A DNA stretch of 6,989 nt from JACPIN01 sp964367085. Its GTDB lineage: Archaea > Nanobdellota > Nanobdellia > SCGC-AAA011-G17 > ARS1403. The DNA is taken from the NCBI GenBank assembly GCA_964367085.1, contig CAYIWL010000044.1, positions 1 through 6,989 of the forward strand. Reading direction: 5' to 3'. Positions 4,918 to 6,989 of this stretch are shown piece after piece. Within the stretch, counting starts at the first letter, position 1; each line of letters begins with the position of its first letter. Under the pieces are notes generated by a model that saw nothing but the letters and a program-made list of their open reading frames with translations, did not search any database and was not told where the DNA came from. Both the position numbers and the translations under genes were made by a program.

Positions 4918-6207
4918 ATGGAAATAGGTAAATTAAACGAATGGAATCCCTGGTGGGAGGATATCAGACTAATTCAGGGCCTAAAAGGCAAACCAAGACC
5001 TAGTTATGAGAGTCTTGTGAATTCTATTAATATAAGAGAAATAACGATTATAACAGGTGTTAGAAGGTCTGGAAAAAGCACTTTGATGTATCAGATGATT
5101 GACAGTTTGCTAAATAGAAAAATTGATCCAAAACAGATACTGTTTGTGAATCTTGAAGATAAAAAATTAGTAAACGACACTCTGGATGATATTTATGAAA
5201 ACTACAGAGAAAATATGAATCCTGATAAGAAGGCGTATATCTTTTTAGATGAGATACATAGGAGAGATGGGTGGGAGTCTTGGATAAGGAAGAAATATGA
5301 TCTTAAAACCGATAATAAGTTTGTTATTTCCGGTTCTTGTTCGTATTTGCTTAAGAAAGAATATTCAATGCTGTTAACTGGAAGAAATCTTACATTTGAA
5401 ATTTTTCCGTTGAGTTTTGATGAATATTTACTTTTTAATGGCCTCAACATAAATAAAAATAATTTAAAAAAGGGGATACTGCTTGAAAAAACAAAAATTA
5501 ATCTTTTGGGGCATTTTAAGGAATATCTAACCCTTGGCGGATTTCCCGAGATTGTGCTTAAACAACAAAACTATAAGATTAAGGTTCTTGAACAATACTT
5601 TGATGATATTCTGTATAAAGATATTGTTGATAGATATAATCTTAATGCACAAAAAACAAAGGATTTTGCACTGTTTTTAATAACTAATTTTACAAGGGTG
5701 ATTTCATTACGGAATGTAAGAGAATCTTTAAAGCTATCCTATGATACTATCAGGGACTATTTATCTTATTATAAGGAAGCATTTCTTTTTTTTGCAGTAG
5801 ATCATTTCTCCTATTCTTTTAAGGAGCAGAAAACTCTTGCATCGAAAATATACTGCATTGACAATGGGTTAAGAAACGCTGTAAGTTTCAGATTTTCCAA
5901 AGATGAGGGAAAATTAGCCGAGAATTTAGTGCTTGTAGAACTCAAAAGGAGAGAGAAAGAGGTTTATTACTGGAAGAACAAAGGCGAAATAGATTTTGTG
6001 GTAAAAAATAAGAATCAGAAATTGACTGCAATAAATGTTTTTTATGGTGATGAAATTGATAAGAGAGAGATAAAAGGTTTATTAGATTTTAAAGAAAAAT
6101 TTAAATCAAGAGTTAGCGAATTAGTTTTGCTTACAAAAGATACTGAAAAGGAAGAAGGAAGAATAAGGTTTATTCCTTTATGGAAATGGCTGCTAGAGAA
6201 AAGTTAA
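4918..6207 (+). CDS. AAA-family ATPase with DUF4143 C-terminal region
   Basis: A 429-aa protein of the usual size for the AAA_14/DUF4143 family common in archaea. The P-loop GVRRSGKST is at 47-55, Walker B AYIFLDEIH at 106-114 (D111, E112), a sensor-like ISGSCSYLL at 137-145, and LTGR at 153-156, followed by the family block FEIFPLSFDEY (160-170). YLTLGGFPEIV (203-213) is another hallmark. Residues about 258-294 (ISLRNVRESLKLSYDTIRDY) look like a winged helix. The C-terminus (about 331-376) resembles a restriction-endonuclease fold: ENLVLVEL, then W352, then GEIDFVV. The usual last Lys strand reads AINVFYG, so nuclease activity is uncertain. The cellular role of the family is poorly known. 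The gene has its own promoter with paired operators and lies between direct repeats of a dockerin gene start, which suggests it arrived as a unit. The winged helix may bind the operators. Confidence 0.9.
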   Translation: MEIGKLNEWNPWWEDIRLIQGLKGKPRPSYESLVNSINIREITIITGVRRSGKSTLMYQMIDSLLNRKIDPKQILFVNLEDKKLVNDTLDDIYENYRENMNPDKKAYIFLDEIHRRDGWESWIRKKYDLKTDNKFVISGSCSYLLKKEYSMLLTGRNLTFEIFPLSFDEYLLFNGLNINKNNLKKGILLEKTKINLLGHFKEYLTLGGFPEIVLKQQNYKIKVLEQYFDDILYKDIVDRYNLNAQKTKDFALFLITNFTRVISLRNVRESLKLSYDTIRDYLSYYKEAFLFFAVDHFSYSFKEQKTLASKIYCIDNGLRNAVSFRFSKDEGKLAENLVLVELKRREKEVYYWKNKGEIDFVVKNKNQKLTAINVFYGDEIDKREIKGLLDFKEKFKSRVSELVLLTKDTEKEEGRIRFIPLWKWLLEKS

Positions 6208-6213
6208 TTAACC

Positions 6214-6221
6214 TTTAAATA
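6214..6221 (+). promoter_or_regulatory. Likely TATA box of the downstream dockerin gene
   Basis: TTTAAATA begins 26 bp before the ATG at 6240, again predicting a leaderless start. A perfect 10-bp palindrome, GTTAATTAAC (6203-6212), overlaps the ATPase stop and touches this box. Its half-sites resemble those at the MNT gene but lack the spacer. Support is moderate because the region is AT-rich. Confidence 0.5.
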
Positions 6222-6239
6222 AATGTAATGTAGAAATAA

Positions 6240-6352
6240 ATGATAAAAAAGAGGTTTGTAGTTTTAGTATTCTTAATTTTAGTTAGTTCTGTTTATGCAA
6301 ATTCAGACTTCAATAATGATGGGAAAGTAGACTTCAATGATTTCTTTTTGTT
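6240..6352 (+). repeat. Direct repeat flanking the ATPase, right copy
   Basis: This is the partner of 4755-4867, with 108 of 113 positions identical. It forms the beginning of the open dockerin gene, so here the sequence continues naturally into coding DNA (the FFLFADNF helix). The two copies start 1485 bp apart. Confidence 0.9.
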
Positions 6353-6989
6353 CGCTGATAATTTTCAAAAAAGTGTAAGTAAAGAAAATGAGAAGTTTGA
6401 TTTAGATAGAAATAAGAAAATTGATGTTGAGGATTTTTTTATTTTTGCCGATGAATTTGACAAAAAAAGGCTAATTGGAGACTTTGATAATAACGGATGC
6501 GTTGATGAGAAAGATTTGAAGAGAGCTGATTCTGATATTGTTGTGTTAAGAAATGAATACGATGCTAAGAAAATTTCCGATGTATTTTATGCGAATGCAT
6601 TGAAGAAATACGACTTGGATAATGACAAAACCTTTTGGGGCAATAATGATAAGGATATAGTTAAGGATAATTTTGGAGAAGGATGTAAAAAAGAAACTGC
6701 AAGTACTTCTGACTTGGGAGATGCTGCAAAACCTGCTGTTGATTTGAAATTGTTGAGGGCCTATCATTTTAATTTGGATAAATTCAGAAATAAATGGGAT
6801 TCTAATAAAGATAGATTAAGAGTTGGTGCAGAGGAGATTATAAATGATAATGAGACATTTGAGTTCAGCGATGAGGAGTATGAGGCTATTGCTAAGGAGG
6901 ATGGTTTCGTTGCTCAAAGTCTTGGAAGCAATACAGAGTTGTTTGTTTTTCAGGCTCCTAGTGATGTTGATAAAATAACTGTTTCTTAT
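6240..6989 (+). CDS. Secreted multi-loop dockerin/EF-hand protein (3' partial)
   Basis: An ATG at 6240 opens 250 codons without a stop to the window edge. Residues 1-20 are a signal peptide (cleavage likely after VYA). Calcium-type loops follow: DFNNDGKVDFND (23-34), DLDRNKKIDVED (54-65) and DFDNNGCVDEKD (81-92). A longer variant starting DLDNDKTFWGNNDKD lies at 125-139. The first two loops are each followed by FFLFADNF/FFIFADEF, closely matching the pair in the 614-aa protein. The rest is acidic and may be helical before a beta segment (TELFVFQAPSDVDKITVSY). The product should act outside the cell, binding calcium and perhaps joining surface proteins; no cohesin is in view. It is preceded by its own weak promoter, 32 bp after the ATPase stop. 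Its 5' end is duplicated upstream of the ATPase. Confidence 0.85.
   Translation, partial: MIKKRFVVLVFLILVSSVYANSDFNNDGKVDFNDFFLFADNFQKSVSKENEKFDLDRNKKIDVEDFFIFADEFDKKRLIGDFDNNGCVDEKDLKRADSDIVVLRNEYDAKKISDVFYANALKKYDLDNDKTFWGNNDKDIVKDNFGEGCKKETASTSDLGDAAKPAVDLKLLRAYHFNLDKFRNKWDSNKDRLRVGAEEIINDNETFEFSDEEYEAIAKEDGFVAQSLGSNTELFVFQAPSDVDKITVSY

Noticed and set aside
4755..6352. Transposon or insertion sequence with target duplication
   Set aside because: No transposase or integrase and no terminal inverted repeats are seen. The flanking duplication is 113 bp with mismatches, too long and too diverged for a fresh target duplication.
6546..6767. Minus-strand open frame of 73 codons
   Set aside because: It is antisense to the clear calcium-loop gene, with no promoter or ribosome-binding site.

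Overview
The window is AT-rich and densely coded, with every supported gene on the + strand. It looks like an archaeal chromosome segment, most likely a DPANN-type lineage such as Woesearchaeota or Pacearchaeota (inference from style; no rRNA or marker gene is present). Three things point to archaea. First, TTTATAAA/TTTATATA boxes lie about 25-30 bp upstream of start codons with almost no 5' leader. Second, there is a minimal wHTH-MNT nucleotidyltransferase next to a HEPN protein. Third, an AAA/DUF4143 ATPase sits beside large Cys-rich secreted proteins with MopE-like and dockerin-like calcium loops.

Region 1 (1-3646) is a tightly coupled operon of exported proteins. It holds the 3' end of a beta-rich protein, then a 490-aa secreted protein with degenerate MopE-type metal-binding repeats (TTG start with a GAGGTGA ribosome-binding site), then a 614-aa secreted Cys-rich protein with a pair of dockerin/EF-hand loops, joined to the previous gene by an ATGA overlap. 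Region 2 (3647-3821) holds a 36-codon in-frame coding-like remnant, followed by a clear archaeal promoter and two tandem 16-bp palindromes. Region 3 (3822-4753) is the MNT/HEPN pair. The HEPN reading frame extends about 50 codons upstream of its first ATG with no normal start codon.

Region 4 (4755-6352) is the most unusual part. A 39-codon truncated copy of the start of a dockerin gene is followed by a promoter flanked by two identical 18-bp operator-like repeats, then a 429-aa AAA+DUF4143 ATPase gene. After that the same dockerin gene start appears again, this time leading into a long open gene that runs off the window. The ATPase and its promoter therefore lie between two direct repeats of about 113 bp, 108 of them identical. 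Recombination between the repeats would remove the ATPase cassette cleanly and join an intact dockerin gene to the MNT/HEPN unit.

Taken together, a surface or secreted calcium- and metal-binding protein locus appears to have received two regulatory or defence-like modules (MNT/HEPN and the ATPase). Each module has its own leaderless promoter and paired palindromic operators, and each encodes a winged-helix segment that could bind them. Functions are inferred from motifs; no homology search was run.
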